A stretch of DNA of 64,000 nucleotides, from assembly GCA_028554795.2 (NCBI GenBank), contig JAPYKE020000522.1, forward strand, positions 62,001 to 126,000, written 5' to 3'. This DNA is from Sinohyriopsis cumingii (lineage: Eukaryota; Mollusca; Bivalvia; Unionida; Unionidae). The notes beneath the pieces are model-generated. The model searched no databases, had not been told where the DNA came from, and saw only the letters and a list, made by a program, of their open reading frames with translations. The position numbers and the translations under genes were made by a program. Below, in pieces: positions 37,061-51,833 of the stretch; the first letter of the stretch is position 1, and each line of letters opens with the position of its first letter.

Positions 37061-37360
37061 CTAGGCGTGTTGTACCGACACTGATTTTATATATAGCGCA
37101 AATGATGGTACGTACAAATGCTCTTGCAACCCAGTGTGTTTAATCGCTTTGAGTTGATCTAACATTATGCGGTCACAAGCTAATTTGTCCTCAGGATGAT
37201 CAGGATAGCAGACATGTCTTATCGCCTTTGCATCCACTTGATTACAAGGTTCTTGCCCTGGCAACGATTGATCATTCGAGTCAAGTTGCTTGTCTAGAGG
37301 ATGATAAGATCTTGTGTATTTATGCCTGGGAAACGTCCAAACACCACGTGGTCGAGGCAA
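37061..37360 (-). pseudogene. PLA2-like domain relic, copy 3
   Basis: Protein identical to that of copy 1. Confidence 0.79.
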
Positions 37361-37519
37361 TTGTCCTCAGATCGAGTGAATATGCATTATTCATCTCTGA
37401 GTACGGGCACCCCATCGACGCAGCCGAGTTAAATCGTACATATTTTAAAGCTTTCTTGTGAAATCACTTTTAATTGTCTGCTTTTAAACCTTTCTTTTTG
37501 TTGTCTGCACAGGGTTACT

Positions 37520-37750
37520 TTAATCATCGACGACCATGATTCGTTCGACGAACCTGGAGCATTGGGTACGTACAGACACGTCACTGTGTGCTTCACTAGG
37601 CATATATTTCGGTTTCTTTTTACCACACATCCCACAAATTGCTTTGATGATAACGCAGCCATTTTTAGATTTGGCCAGTTGTTCATCAGCGATTTTCGTC
37701 CATGTTGTACAACGCAGACAGCATATTTTGCACATCTGTTTTTCATACAA
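37520..37750 (-). pseudogene. Zinc-ribbon relic, copy 3
   Basis: As copy 1 but Cys to Tyr in KKKPKYMP (C to T at unit position 9448 on the plus strand), shared with copy 4. Confidence 0.59.
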
Positions 37751-40700
37751 TAGTTTAGATAAACATGGTTTACGCTAAGCGCTTGCACGCTAACGCGCGT
37801 TGTACTATGATGTCATTTTTTTGCGTCGGATGCTACTTAAACACCAATAATGTGACAAGTGGGAAAACACCATTGGAGCGTGACCGGATGTAATAAACAC
37901 AGTATAACCCAAATGCGTTGCTGTTGATGTGCTGAATTTGTATGTAATTATAAAGTGATGCCCATACTAGCCGTCGGTGTATCATGATTTTATTAGCTGC
38001 TGTGTGGTTACAATGACGCTATCGTTTCCATCTAAATCCTCATTAGCTGCGACAGCCACGATGGCACGTTGATTTTTGCTCTTTACAAGTCCAGTCTGCT
38101 GACACGATATTCTCACTGTACTTTGCTGTTTAGACAACATACTTACATGACGGCCTTATTGCGCGCGAGCCCACCACGTGCCATTCTTCGGATGGCTCTT
38201 AAAATACTGTCCACAGCGTTTCTGCCGGCGTTGCCGTATTTAAATGGTCAAATGTTAAGTTATATAGGCAAGGTAAGCGATATCTGGCAGACTTGGTCCC
38301 TTGTTAAGTTTGTTGAGCTCATTATAGACTCCGCTTCGACATCATGTGCCACTGATTATCGTTCTTGCACTGAGGAATATCTCATTTGGGAGGTGAAAGA
38401 CTCGACATTTTACATACTGCTCTAACATACTTTCTTACCAACAAATATATGATTGTTCCTTTAAAAGTATTTAAAAATTCACAAATGTGAAATGTAGTAT
38501 TTTAGTAACATTTGGAATAAAGTTGTTTGTGAGAAAAATCGCTCTAACATCAACTTCACTTATTAAATTTTGTAATCTCTTGAGGGGAATGAAAGGGTAT
38601 TTCACCTTTTTCGAGTTTGCATCGCTCATACCCGAATATGGGAACCAAGGACCGGAGCTTTACTTGTAAGGAAATGCCAGCTTACAAAAGATATATATTG
38701 CCCCCAGTCACCTTTTCCTAGTATTTAGCTAGGAGTTCGTTATTTTTATGTAGTTTGTTTGATGTACTGTAAGTCCCCGAACACTGGTCGTGCGATTCTA
38801 GATTGATCTGAGCAACAATATGGTACAAGCTAAAGAAAACCAATGAGGTGGGTGAAGAACAGGCGAAAATTGCACAAATTGCATCCGAAAAAGTGAATTG
38901 CAGATGGAATATTCTTTACAAATTTTATTTATTTCTTTGATTCTTAAAAGCTTACCCGTGCTTATTTCAAACGTAATTGCGGGAACGTAGTCTTGACAAG
39001 AAACATTAGCAGTCCAACAACATCACACTCATTATTGAAAATCAAGGCATTTAAAGTTAACTGTAGAATGTTATCGTTCACTGGTTACCACGGAATTAAT
39101 TTTTGGGTAAAATGATTTAGTGCTTCCTCGTATGGATTGGTTGTTTCCATGAAGAAGGATACAAGTGTGTTTCACAAACAGAGTTTACCATTTGATATTA
39201 TATGGGGAACACCATGTCCAAAGAGTATAAATGCCGACGCAAATTCTTATCTATTGATACATGTAATCCTATGTTCCTGGCATCGTTTGTGTGTAAAGGT
39301 TATGTTCATATAGAGTTATGATCTCTAAATTATGTCTTGAAAACTTCTTAATCAGCAAATGATTTATACAGTTAACGTTGTTTTACTCAAATTTCAAAAT
39401 CATGTACATTCTAATTTCAGAAGAAGAAAACATTTAGTTGCTATGTTTTCAGTTTCGGGAGACAATTTGCCCTGTTAATTTATCAGTGTTAAAGTGTACT
39501 ATAACCTTATGTTCAAGATTACGAAATTTAATAATGGCTACAGCTGCGTTTTCTGGATGGTCTGGGTTGGTTCGTGGTTGTTGGATGAGTCTCACTGTGG
39601 CGCTGACTGGACTCGAATATTGAACTTTCACATTCTGTTTCACCTGCGTATTGTTTCCGTCCAATAGGTACTATTAGTTTGGTATACATTGTATGTATCA
39701 GTTGACTCGTCAACATTCATGGTAAGCCCTGTGCAAACGTTTGGACACAGCCAACCATACAGTAATGCAGGATTATTAGTGGGATATTTAAACAATACAA
39801 TTAACGATTTTCCTTACTTTTAGTATGTTGATATTCGTACATATTCGCATGTATTAAATACAGCGTTTTAATCACGAAATAAATGTTTCTTCCCAAGAGT
39901 ATGTGAAATGACTTTTACTTTCTCTTTAACACTATTTTGGCATGCGCATATTTTGATCGGTTGATCTCGATGGAAAGAATCATTTGAATTGATATTAGCA
40001 AAAAATTTTTCAATGGATTTGGTTACATATTATAATTAAAAAATGCGTTCATTGATCTCTCTAGTTGATTCCTCTGATGGGTACTATTCTTAAACAGGTA
40101 GTAATGTGAATGATACATTATGAAAGACAGAATATTGTCCAATTTTTATGGAAAGAAAATACTGATATGTAAGCTAATTCTGAATAATTACTTTATTTGG
40201 AATAACAGTAAAGATGGCATGGTACTCTTCTGCGCAATAAAAATATCAGTCTTTTATAAATTGACGGTTCTTGTACTGGCATTTATCACAAGATAATACG
40301 AAGTCATCTTCTGCTGCTTCAGCACTGTGGCCGTTGTAAGCATGGACTTGTTTGCTTGTCATTCCTGAAATCAAGAGCTGCATAAAGCATATATAGCTCA
40401 AAATGATTCATATTTTATCAAAGAAAATATGCACAAAACATTAAGCTGAATCTGTCTTCAAGATCATAGATGATCTATAATAAAAATATTTATTTTTCCT
40501 GAAGCGAATAAATATTATAACAAACAAGACCGAGACGAAACCTTCGCTCTGTGCTTTAACTTTGTGTGTCAACTGATATTTCACATACATGACGTGAACT
40601 GGAAATTAATATCATAGTCAGTTATTGCAATTCATGATAAGGTTCGGTTTACATACTGCATTATCAAATGGATCTAAACATCCATCTGTACTTCTGTGTG

Positions 40701-43700
40701 TACATCTAAACGGACATTACCGTTGTGTATTTAAAACAGTATTAATTACATGATAGCATGTTTTATGACATCAACCACACAACATTTTATTCTCACGATT
40801 AGCGTTGGCATCAGATTCGACATTTTTATAATTAATAATCCATAATTAGATGAATTAATAAACGTATTTTTTCTTCAGGTTGTCAAAAGGTAATTATACA
40901 TTTTGCTGTGTTCTAACGTGTTGGACTGAAGCTAGTTTCCCACTTACTAGCAAATTATAAAAGCATGATTTAAAAATATCAATAATAGCTCATAAGAATT
41001 TTAGCATCTTAATTAAGATGTAGATGTGTATACTACAAATCCAGGCACATGTTCCTCTGTTGTCTCTCCATATCTGACGGCGGTATTGTAGGCTAAGCAC
41101 CAAGCATGTATTAAAGCTTGCAGACTGGCAGGCTTATTCTAGCCTTGAAGGCGGTGAAAACACTTTATAATATATTAAAGATCATGCGTGTTGTCAGATA
41201 CCTCTGAGACCATATTGGCAATAATATACGTTTATATACATGACTTACATTTTATCACAAATACAACGATCTAACTTTGACTCAAGCAATTAATTTCCAA
41301 CCTTATAAGTTTCCTTCAAACGTAGTTTTTTTGCTTGGAATAAGGTGTACTACTTGTTGGAATGGTACTGATGAAACAAAGATACCAGTAAATTACAATT
41401 TTTTTTTTGCTCTTGTATCCATTTTAAACTGAGCATATGACAGACCCATACTAATTTTACATCTGTTTGGAAACTATTTTGTCAAACATCAACGTTTTAA
41501 TAAAAAATATGTCTAATGCTGAACCAGATGTTCGAAAACGATGAACCAGACTGCGCTCACTATTCCCGAGCTGCAGCGTAAGGAGTGGTTGTAGTTTAGA
41601 TTACTTTCGTCCGTCCCACAGTAAATCTGTCGTTTACCACATCTAATCCTAAATGAAGAACTGTATATGAATAGAACTGTCCCGATTATGAAACATCTAT
41701 ATATCTAATAGAGTTTCGATGATGAACCGTGGTTCACATTCCAGTGATGCGGGCGTGGATTTAGAAAGTGAGTTTGTACGTGTGCGTTTGGGGAGCAATA
41801 CATATTGATGGTGAAAATGTTCTAAGTTGCTATGAGGAATGACAGATAAATGGGGAACCGTTTTCCAAAACCCAATTTATCACTATAAATTCATCATAAA
41901 CGTTTTATAACACCTAATTACAAACTTGTTACAGAGTTTAGAATGCACCTACTAGCAGGCACTTGCAACATTGAGTTCTACTGCTGGACAAGAAGATCTT
42001 ACACTTGCAGTTACGTCCACTTTACCGAGAATTCATTACGAAGATTAGTAACCGCATTGTTTGACGTCTAATTAGTGAAAAGAAGAATTCTCCTTGGAAT
42101 GAGCATTTGTTGGCAACTTTATCAAATTAAAATTTCTCCATCAAATCTAGAACGCTCACCTTATTCGAGATTATAAAATTGACAATTTATAATAATATCA
42201 ATACTGGAACTTTTCTTTACATTTTAGAGAAAAGAGTCATTATAGCTTCCTTTGATTGAAATAAGTTTAATGCCATTACACGTCACTTTGATTATCAAAT
42301 ATTCCATATCATTTTCACCAGTAATGTCTGTGCTGTTTGAAACTATGTTTCATTTTATCGATTATTGGAGACACGTGTCCAGGTCCCAAGATGGCAAGAA
42401 AGCACAACAATGTTGTTATTCGACCATTTGGAAAGCCCTATGTACGAATCTTCAAGTGCAAAATAGTTCATATGTATAAGAATCTATTAGACACCAAGTA
42501 TGTGAAAATAGGAAAATCGTCTATGTAATGACGATCGTTTCAAATCAAGGCCTGATTGAACATCTTGGATGATTGGAGTACTCTGCGAATTATTCAGTAT
42601 AACGTATGATGTTGTCTGAGTACATAGGACAGATAAATGATGCAATAAATATTATACCAATACTTATTGAAACAAAATCTATATGCTTACAAAATGGGTG
42701 GTTGACCAGAGGAATAGAGCATTCAGTTTCAACTGGCAACGCAACGGTCGCTAAAGGCATTACAGACTAAATGATATAGCTGCAGGAGTTTTAATTAGTT
42801 TTAAGTTCATATGATAACGACACATTTGCATATGATAGCAAAGTATAAATGGTTAAGGTATAATGACTTCTAACGGTATGAATCATCTTAAGACATTGTT
42901 CATAGCAGCATTAGCAAAAGAAGAAAACATGATAGCGTCCTAACTAAAACGTTAATTTCCGGTCTTATCGACATAAAGCTGCATACTTAACATTCGAAAT
43001 CTTACAATCCTTACAAAGTTGATGCGAAATCTTAAATGTGATGTAAACGAAAGGCAGGAAATAGTGATTCTTCAAGGACTAATCAAAACGTTACGAGGTA
43101 TTACAGCCAGGAGCCATAACCCATCTTAATAATGAATTGTAAAGCAAACTTGTTTGAGGTCTTACCAATATACAGCTGTAATCAGACTTTGGCTTAAATC
43201 GAGAAACACGCGGAAGCCAGATTCTTGTCGGATGAAAACCGGACGGAAACCAACAAAGGACAATGTGATTAGTTCCTCCGACAACGTCGAGCGTGATGAC
43301 GCTAACATAAAAAAAACCATTAAAACTATTGATGTTCGTAATATACATCCTCTTTACATTTTAATCTTTATGTTAGGAAGTGTAGTAGAAGTAGTAGTAG
43401 TAGAAGAAAATAAGTATAATAAGATGTAGAAGAAGAGAAGGAAGAAGAATTCACGTGCGTTATAATGCGAACCTTTTACATAGCATGGATATTCTAATAA
43501 TTTGCAAGTACAAGGGCTTTTCATAATGGCAATAATCATGATTTCGATTTTGTCCGAATGCACGATACAAAAATTAGGTGAGCTTACTATTTTACTTACC
43601 TGTGCTACTTACCTGTATTAATGAATTCATCTTGCAGATGATTGGGCAGGCTACTTAACACTTGAGATACAGGTGATGTTGAACGTTGTTTTGTAATATT

Positions 43701-46700
43701 CCCTTTCAAAAACGTCATGGGATCCATGGCTTAAATATCCAAGTCGGAATGACCTGAGATTTAATTTCTTGCCGCATCATTTTTTAGTTGCTTCCACAAA
43801 ACTATTGAGAATAGTATAGGTCATTGCATTTTGCCAATATTCTTTATGATTTATCTTACTGTGTGATGTTCGCAATAATAAGTTAACGAAATTTTATCTT
43901 TTCAAAACTAGTAATTTAGCTTTTTTGTTGGGATAAAGATGTTGATATAATTGAGAATGAACGATTAATCTAATTGCAACGTCAGTGAATATGTAGTTTC
44001 AGGAAAGATGATTGCAAGATTTGAAGACTTAGGATGCAAATTTAACAGCTTCAGGACAAATATATTAGCACCAGCTGCAATTGTCTAATGTACTTTGTCC
44101 TGTTATTATGTATGGAATTTACTGGTATATAACAGTACAATCCAAACAAATTGAATCAAAACAACGTTTTTCCAACCAAAAGCAGCACATACTCATAGTA
44201 GGTTATTTCCATTGACAGTATTTATTTAGATGATAATATCATTCAATTCCAAATTGAAACGAAATCATTTTCCAATATTTTACTGACAATTAAGAACCGT
44301 TACATTACAGCATATTTCATCAAAATTGACTCTGAAAGAATAAACGGAGAAAATCAGACAAGTCTGCCGTGCTGGATCAGAGCTATGCTACATGAATATA
44401 GCAATTGTGATTGGTAACTATAAATATGAGGGAAACAATTGTTTTCATATTTATTGCTACGATCAATCTAATAAAACACAAAAATATATAAACGAATTGC
44501 ACTTCGCCACTGGAATCCGTAAAGGAGCTTAATATTAACAGAACAAATTGTTTGATGTGGACTGACACTATTAGAAATTATCTCCTGTTTCTAGGAGTGA
44601 TAGTTTATACATATCACGAAAATATTTCGAAACTCCACCTTTTTTTGTAAAGAAACGGGTCATCATTATGCGCGGTATATGATACATTATCTATCTAGAA
44701 CTTCGTGTAAGAGAAAACAAGATTCGTTCGCTTGATTCCAATACCAGTATCTTCAGAAATGTAGACTATACATGGCGGCCAGTATAACTGTGGAGAAAAG
44801 TCCGGGAAAATCCAAGTAAAAAACCGACCGATCCACGGGACGTTACTAGCAGGTTTCTCACATACCCATATTTGACGAGCCAGACACCCACGCGGACAAC
44901 GGTGATATAGAAGTGGTCGGTAAATGATTGAAAATGTGATGTCGTATAACGACAACTAAAATGAATATAGAAAATAACTTACTGAGTGAGGGGACCTGCA
45001 GTCTGCATACAGAATCGATATTGTCCGAAAGACAAAGGATTAAATTATACGCTCCCAATGTACACTCCCCAAACTGTTCCGTCATCTATCGTCGATATTC
45101 CTGGGCATGAAGCTGGATCCATGTAACCAAATTTAACGATAGGCCTAATATGAAAATGAAATTTTATTGAGTGAGATATATATGTGCAACTTGTGTGGAA
45201 ATTAAACATTTTTACTAATATAAAGCATATTTTTCCTATTAAAATATGTTTATTCATCAATTTATCAATGCTTACCCGATCTTAATAACATAGTAAAACC
45301 ACTACTATCTCGCAAATGCAGCCCTCCCAGGCAAAACATATTAGTTTAACATCTAAACATTATCTAGTCACCTTTGTGGCAGTTAGGGTGAACTGCTCTT
45401 GATACAGTGATTGAGGCTTAATTTCGTGAACATTTCATTTACTACCGGAGCGAAAGGCACGCTCTCCATATGTATGTTACTGCATGTAGACTGAGTGCGT
45501 GTATGTGTATTATGATCATGTATTTTTGAAGAAGAAAAAATTGCTATAACAATGTTTTTTTTCTTCAAATGCGCTTACCTGATTATAATACCTTGTTAGA
45601 AAAGGTAAGAGGCGGAGGGTGTTACATTCCCTTATTCTGGATATGCCACCATCGGTCCCCTAAGGTATGTGCGACAAGTTCTTAGATAACCTGACTAGAA
45701 AATATACTTCATTAATCAGAGAATGCCTTCAAAAGGAAACATTTTCAGTCCAGTAAATTCAGCGGAATTAGTGAAGCCGCGTCCTTAAAAAACTATCGAA
45801 CTATATAAATCACACCAGGTAGAGACGATCATTCTGGCATGAAGAAAATAAAAGCCGGAGAAGGTGGATGCTGATCTCCGTCTCACGGCATGGATAATGT
45901 CAGTTAAGAAACAGTTTCACACAAAAGCAGTGCTTTTCTAGACTGTACAAACTAAGTGAGCCTGAAAGAGTATCATATTTCATTTGATTAATTCCCAATA
46001 TGCGGTACGAAAAACCCATTTTGTCGAGGACGAAAGTGTATGTGCTGACATGACGTCATTTCTGTCGCCATTTCTGTCTTTGTGGTGGGGTAAGAAGATA
46101 CGTGGTCTCCTTCGACGCATCGGTTTGGATCATCTAAATTTCCATCTCAGAGCTTGTACTGTATCCTATAGGCGACTTTATGATGAATTATCCACAGTAG
46201 ACAGGGATTTTCCTACAAAAGTCTGATTTTCTTGGCAATGAATGCATGGGCCGTCGTGAGTAGTACTGACCCACCCTGTTGAAACTACAAGTAGTTTAGG
46301 TCAACTGAAATGTTGTGTATCTCGCTCATGCTGCATGTAGTGGCTAGTTTGAGTTGGAAGACGATATTACATGACAGGTGAACCAATAAAGCATCAAAAC
46401 GGTTCGAACTGTGTCCTATTCCCTTCCTCAGCCATGTTAGCACCCATGGCATATTCCACTTCGGGCACAAAGTCAGCACCTTTGGACGTGTGAACTCGAG
46501 ATTGATAGCAGATTGTGTAGGTCTTGTTTGATATCATATCTTTAATAATGATGGAGCGTGTCAGAGATCATGAAACGGTCACCGTTCATCGTCATTGGCT
46601 CTAACTGTTTCTCGTCAATGTCTCAAAGTTAGGAGTTGGCTATTGCATTATTGATTTTTTCAGCGGCGTTATATTTTCGAACTCACACTATTGTACGAAA

Positions 46701-46928
46701 ATTCTCCATTTCTCTGCTTGACCTCAGGTCACAATTTACAATTTATAAAAGCAACCATTACCTAATAGCAAATAACCTTGTAGAATGATCTAATAAGCCT
46801 TGTTTATTTACAACACAATAGCCTATAAAATTCACTTAGGAATCTCCAAAACCCTGACCCTGATCAACATATTTACTCCTTCTTTGTTTACCTGAAAAAT
46901 AATCCTGATAATAAGCTAATACACATAG

Positions 46929-47227
46929 TGTGTGTGTGTGATTTCGATTTTTAACGTAGCGTTAACAATTTTTCAGTCATATCGTCTGCACTGTGATAGT
47001 TTATGTGAAGTCTAGCACTGGGGCATCATCCCGCAGACATGTAGCATGATGTCCCACCCAGTTACATTATCCTGACACCAGGCCGACCAGTCCTAACACT
47101 AACCTCTTAATGCTGAGCACCTAGCGAGGCAGCTGTTTGTACCATTTTTGTAAGTCTTCGGTAGACTCAGCCGGGGATCGAACCCACGACCTCCCGCATC
47201 CGAGGCGGACGCTATAACCACTAGCAA
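46929..47227 (-). mobile_element. SINE A, copy 4
   Basis: Same insertion site as copy 1. It carries the C variant shared with copies 2, 3 and 5, although the haplotype sites just to its left (unit 3178, 3184) match copy 1. Confidence 0.87.
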
Positions 47228-47474
47228 ACACATAGAGAATAATAAAGCTATTATTAGTTGTTTACATAAGTGAAATAAATATAATTTTTTAATTAAAAAA
47301 CAACCAGGTCAGGCAGAAATGGATTCAGTTTTGCACGAGGTCAATTCCAGCAAACAGTGTTACATTACAATAACATGCAATGCAATAAAAAGAAAATTTA
47401 AAAGTAACATACAAACAATTAAATTAAATATACATCACAGTATAATCCTAAATCAGCATCGACTGGGTTTTTGC

Positions 47475-49200
47475 ACAATGCATCAACATGGCCATGCGTT
47501 AGTGTGAATATTTCATCATCAAGCACGTAACGTTTATCGTCAAACAACTTAACCAATTCTGTTGGGCACGTATGTATATGTTGTGTGATTTATTTATCTT
47601 ACAGTGTTCATGGAGGCTAAGCTGTCAAGTAATCATCATGCGTGACTTGCTTCTTGATATTTTTATCCCCTTGGTCCTTTATTCTGCTCCCGTCCGATAG
47701 CTTGATGGAATGCATATTACTGCCTTGTCCGACAAATTCCGCGATGGGTACCAACAACATCTCATCATTAAACTTTCCAATAATCTTCGTATTAACTGGA
47801 TCATAGTATTCACTGTTCTGAGGATAATCCGAGAAATTAAAGAATTCGCGTGGTCCATATAGATCTACATAGATATATTCCGTCCTAATTTCATAGCAGA
47901 GCGAGTCTGCATGGGTAAAGAGTAATTTTGATTTACTGCCATATTTATTTTTGATGAACTCGTAATGAAATTCGTCAGTCAGGAATCTGGATAACTCCAA
48001 TACGGTAAATCCACAATAGAGTGATTAATCGAGTTTGATTATAGTCCGCTTAAAATAGATGGTTACTAAATTATCGTCAAATATTGTTACGCTGACAAAA
48101 TGCGGCGAGTTGACTAATTTATCTCTCCTGGTCACATCAGTAACCAACTCGACATTGACACGCTTTTGTATGTTTTCCATATTCTTACCAAAAATACTGT
48201 TATTCATAACTTTGAAAAAATCCTTTTCAAAATCCGACTTGGTGTCTTTTAAATTTTTGCGGTGTTAAAATTGAGATAACTTTAGAGCCAGCGTTGATGT
48301 TTAGACCTGAGTACATGGTGAATAGAAGTCACTTGCTTCACTAAATCCTTGTAATGTTTGAGATTTTTTTAAAATGAATCATCTATTGTATTTATCCATC
48401 AGATTAAGCACCAATTTTGGCACGCTCGCTTAATAGCACTTTCAGACGCTGACTTGTTCGACTGATATATCGTCACACACGATCTCGTGAATTTAACCGT
48501 ATCATCTCTGGCATCGAACAACCACTGGATAAACCGCTCCGGATTCATCCATGTTCCTACGGGTAATTTTTGCTACTTCGTCCACCATAGAATTATTGGT
48601 ATTTAAGTATATAATGTATTTGAATTTCTTGCTGGGGTTATAATCAGTTATGATTTTGTTGTTGGTTCTCGAATGTTTGTGTTTGATAAATTTGAACATA
48701 TCGGCATCTGTCAATAATTTCAGCGTGATTTGAATTATTTTCATTGCGGCATCCCATTAGAGATCGAGAGAAGAATAATACCATGCCGGATCCAGCTGAG
48801 AACCTATCTCTGAAGTTTTCAAAAAACATCAGCGAGTAATTAAACATCTGTTACATATGATGATACTCGTTAAGATCTGCGCTGTTGATCGCACGAACAT
48901 CCAACCGGGTCCTTCTCTGGCGTAATAAGCAAGTTTTGCTTGTAACGAGAAAATAATTTACCGTACGTTGTAAACTCGGTTGGTAATGCGTTCTGATTTT
49001 GTAATAATCGTCGGGATTGAATCCGCACCGTCTAACTTGGTGCAGCCGACAGTTACTGCAAACGTGAATTCTTACCTTGATGCACTGCTAAATGAGCGTC
49101 TATGATGCGTCTGAGCATATTTTCAGATCGCTCCTCAAGCTCATGAAGAGTGGTCACATCATCGTTTTTCACAGTGATGCCTCTTGATCGTGGACGATAA
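47475..49200 (-). pseudogene. Polinton DNA polymerase relic, copy 4
   Basis: Same lesions as copy 1. A private A to T change at 48507 turns a stop codon of the motif A frame into Arg, lengthening that frame by one codon to 80 (48744-48502). The change has no plausible coding value and shows the sequence drifting freely. Confidence 0.92.
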
Positions 49201-49887
49201 ACGCCTCCCTGCGACGTACATAATGTAATGTTGCCATCGTGTATACAAATAACAATAATTGTTTAGTTGGTAGTATTATTAGAATTTAGTGCAATACACT
49301 GATCATCGCTGCTACTCTTTGCTGATGCTTGCTAACACACTCGATCAACCACTGTATATTCATATAACTCGTGCTGTCTCATCAGTATTTCTTTCGAAAA
49401 GTCAATGTAAAAAGACCCGCAAGTTGTTTCTAAATATCATCGTTGTTGTTCGGTGCGTAATATTTTCATATGACCTGCGACTCTGATTCTCACCCTGACG
49501 CTGGCTATCCGGAAACAAAGTCCTCATCAGTGTTGACCACGTCACAATAACACAGAGGATTTTGTCACTCATATTATTATAAAGATTACATAAATAATAT
49601 CTGATGACGTAGAGGACTAGCGATATCAAGTGGAGCACTAGCATTTGTATTACAGGCTTCAGCAAAAAATACACGCAAAAATATCACATCAGAAACAAAC
49701 TCGCCAACGTTTAACTTATCGCATGAAGACCAATTAAAATGTGAGACCGGCTTGGAAGATCAATTCCAGGCCGGCAAAATAAATCCAGTTCGATTTTATC
49801 TTCAAAACAATATTTGACGCGATGAGATTACCCGATCACGCCAGAACATGTAAACCGATAGCGAGTAAGCGAGTTGTACGAACGGAT

Positions 49888-51075
49888 CTACAACGAGATC
49901 ATTGCCTCAAAATCAGCGGTAGAAGTCCACGAATTAAACTCTTCAGTATATCTACTCAAGTGATTGTTCACCATGCTGCGGTAAAACCTTTTCGATTCTG
50001 TAAACCTCCTGGGTGGTTATTGATAAATCTAGCTCGTAAAACAACCCTATGTCTGGTTCTCTGTACTGGTAGGTGATTTAGATATTTATTAAACATTATT
50101 ATTTAACACTTTACTGACCGTGAAAACCTCTTCATTTCACTTCGGGGTAAATCCTTTTTCAAATGTGCATTTTGCTTTAGAAATCCTCATACGATCCCCA
50201 ACTCGAAATTTACTTCAGCGATCAAGCGCGTTAGCTAAATCATCCTTAACTTTTTGTTCTCCAGCTTGAGTTTAGCTCAATTTAGTACTACGATGCTTGG
50301 TGTTATTGTATTCCGATACGTATATGTACCTCGTTGTCATTGGCTGTAAAATGTTTCCACATTTTAGGTTTCAACGTTCTGTTTAATCTCTCAACGACCA
50401 CGGGTTACATTGAGAGTACGCGGATTACTTACGTATTCCTCTAGAGGATAACCAGACCTCGGATATTTTATTAAAAACTTCTCCGCCGTTATCCGACCAG
50501 AGTTTATTTGATATAATCCCTACTGACTCAAATGTTTGTGTGTGTTTGTTATTGTTAACTTAGCTTTCAAAAATTGTCATGTCGCTACGATGTCTACAGT
50601 GTGACAGTTTATAGTGATGTCAAGCACTGGTGCATCATGCTGTAGACATGTAGCATCATGTCCCTCCCAGTCACGTTATCCTGACACCAGAACGACCAAT
50701 TCTAATACTAACCTCTTAATCCTTAGCGTCAAGCGAGGCAGCTGCTAGTACCATTTTTTATAAGTCTTTGGTATGATTGGCACGTATTCGAACCTGCAAC
50801 ATCCCGCATCCAAGGTGGACGCTTTAACTATTAGACACCGGAGCGGTCAAATGCGTATCTAATAGCCACCCCAGTTTTACTCCTGACGGAAATACTCCAT
50901 ACGAATTTGCTGCACACGTCTATGATATTTAGCAAATATTTATATACCTAATTGTCAATTGATAACTTACTGATGTCCACAAGATCAGCCGCGTGAATAT
51001 CATTCACCCCGTTGCTGATGACGCGGAAAGCTTTTGCGTAATTCAGCTGTTAATTCTTGGTTATTGATGGCGATT
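49888..51075 (-). pseudogene. Polinton integrase relic with SINE B, copy 4
   Basis: Same breaks and SINE position. The downstream site at 49825 is A, as in copy 3, although the left part of this unit copy matches copy 1. Confidence 0.88.
50535..50846 (-). mobile_element. SINE B, copy 4
   Basis: Same insertion and flanks as copy 1. Confidence 0.88.
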
Positions 51076-51143
51076 GTTTTCCTTTTTACTCACACAAGTA
51101 CATTTACTTTTGCCCACACGAATACGTTTTCTTTTGACCACGA

Positions 51144-51443
51144 CTAGGCGTGTTGTACCGACACTGATTTTATATATAGCGCAAATGATGGTACGTACAA
51201 ATGCTCTTGCAACCCAGTGTGTTTAATCGCTTTGAGTTGATCTAACATTATGCGGTCACAAGCTAATTTGTCCTCAGGATGATCAGGATAGCAGACATGT
51301 CTTATCGCCTTTGCATCCACTTGATTACAAGGTTCTTGCCCTGGCAACGATTGATCATTCGAGTCAAGTTGCTTGTCTAGAGGATGATAAGATCTTGTGT
51401 ATTTATGCCTGGGAAACGTCCAAACACCACGTGGTCGAGGCAA
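51144..51443 (-). pseudogene. PLA2-like domain relic, copy 4
   Basis: Protein identical to that of copy 1. Confidence 0.79.
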
Positions 51444-51602
51444 TTGTCCTCAGATCGAGTGAATATGCATTATTCATCTCTGAGTACGGGCACCCCATCG
51501 ACGCAGCCGAGTTAAATCGTACATATTTTAAAGCTTTCTTGTGAAATCACTTTTAATTGTCTGCTTTTAAACCTTTCTTTTTGTTGTCTGCACAGGGTTA
51601 CT

Positions 51603-51833
51603 TTAATCATCGACGACCATGATTCGTTCGACGAACCTGGAGCATTGGGTACGTACAGACACGTCACTGTGTGCTTCACTAGGCATATATTTCGGTTTCT
51701 TTTTACCACACATCCCACAAATTGCTTTGATGATAACGCAGCCATTTTTAGATTTGGCCAGTTGTTCATCAGCGATTTTCGTCCATGTTGTACAACGCAG
51801 ACAGCATATTTTGCACATCTGTTTTTCATACAA
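51603..51833 (-). pseudogene. Zinc-ribbon relic, copy 4
   Basis: Same Cys to Tyr variant as copy 3. Confidence 0.59.

Larger units (their letters stand above)
28158..42240. repeat. Tandem unit, copy 3 (14,083 bp)
   Basis: Direct repeat of copy 1 at offset +28157. Private variants include T in the region equivalent to 6212 (gacgctgattt) and a C in the motif A region of the polymerase relic, near 34541. It carries the second haplotype at nearly all informative sites (G at the equivalent of 287, T at 623, C at 3178 and 3184, A at 7585, T at 9448, T at 12711). Confidence 0.98.
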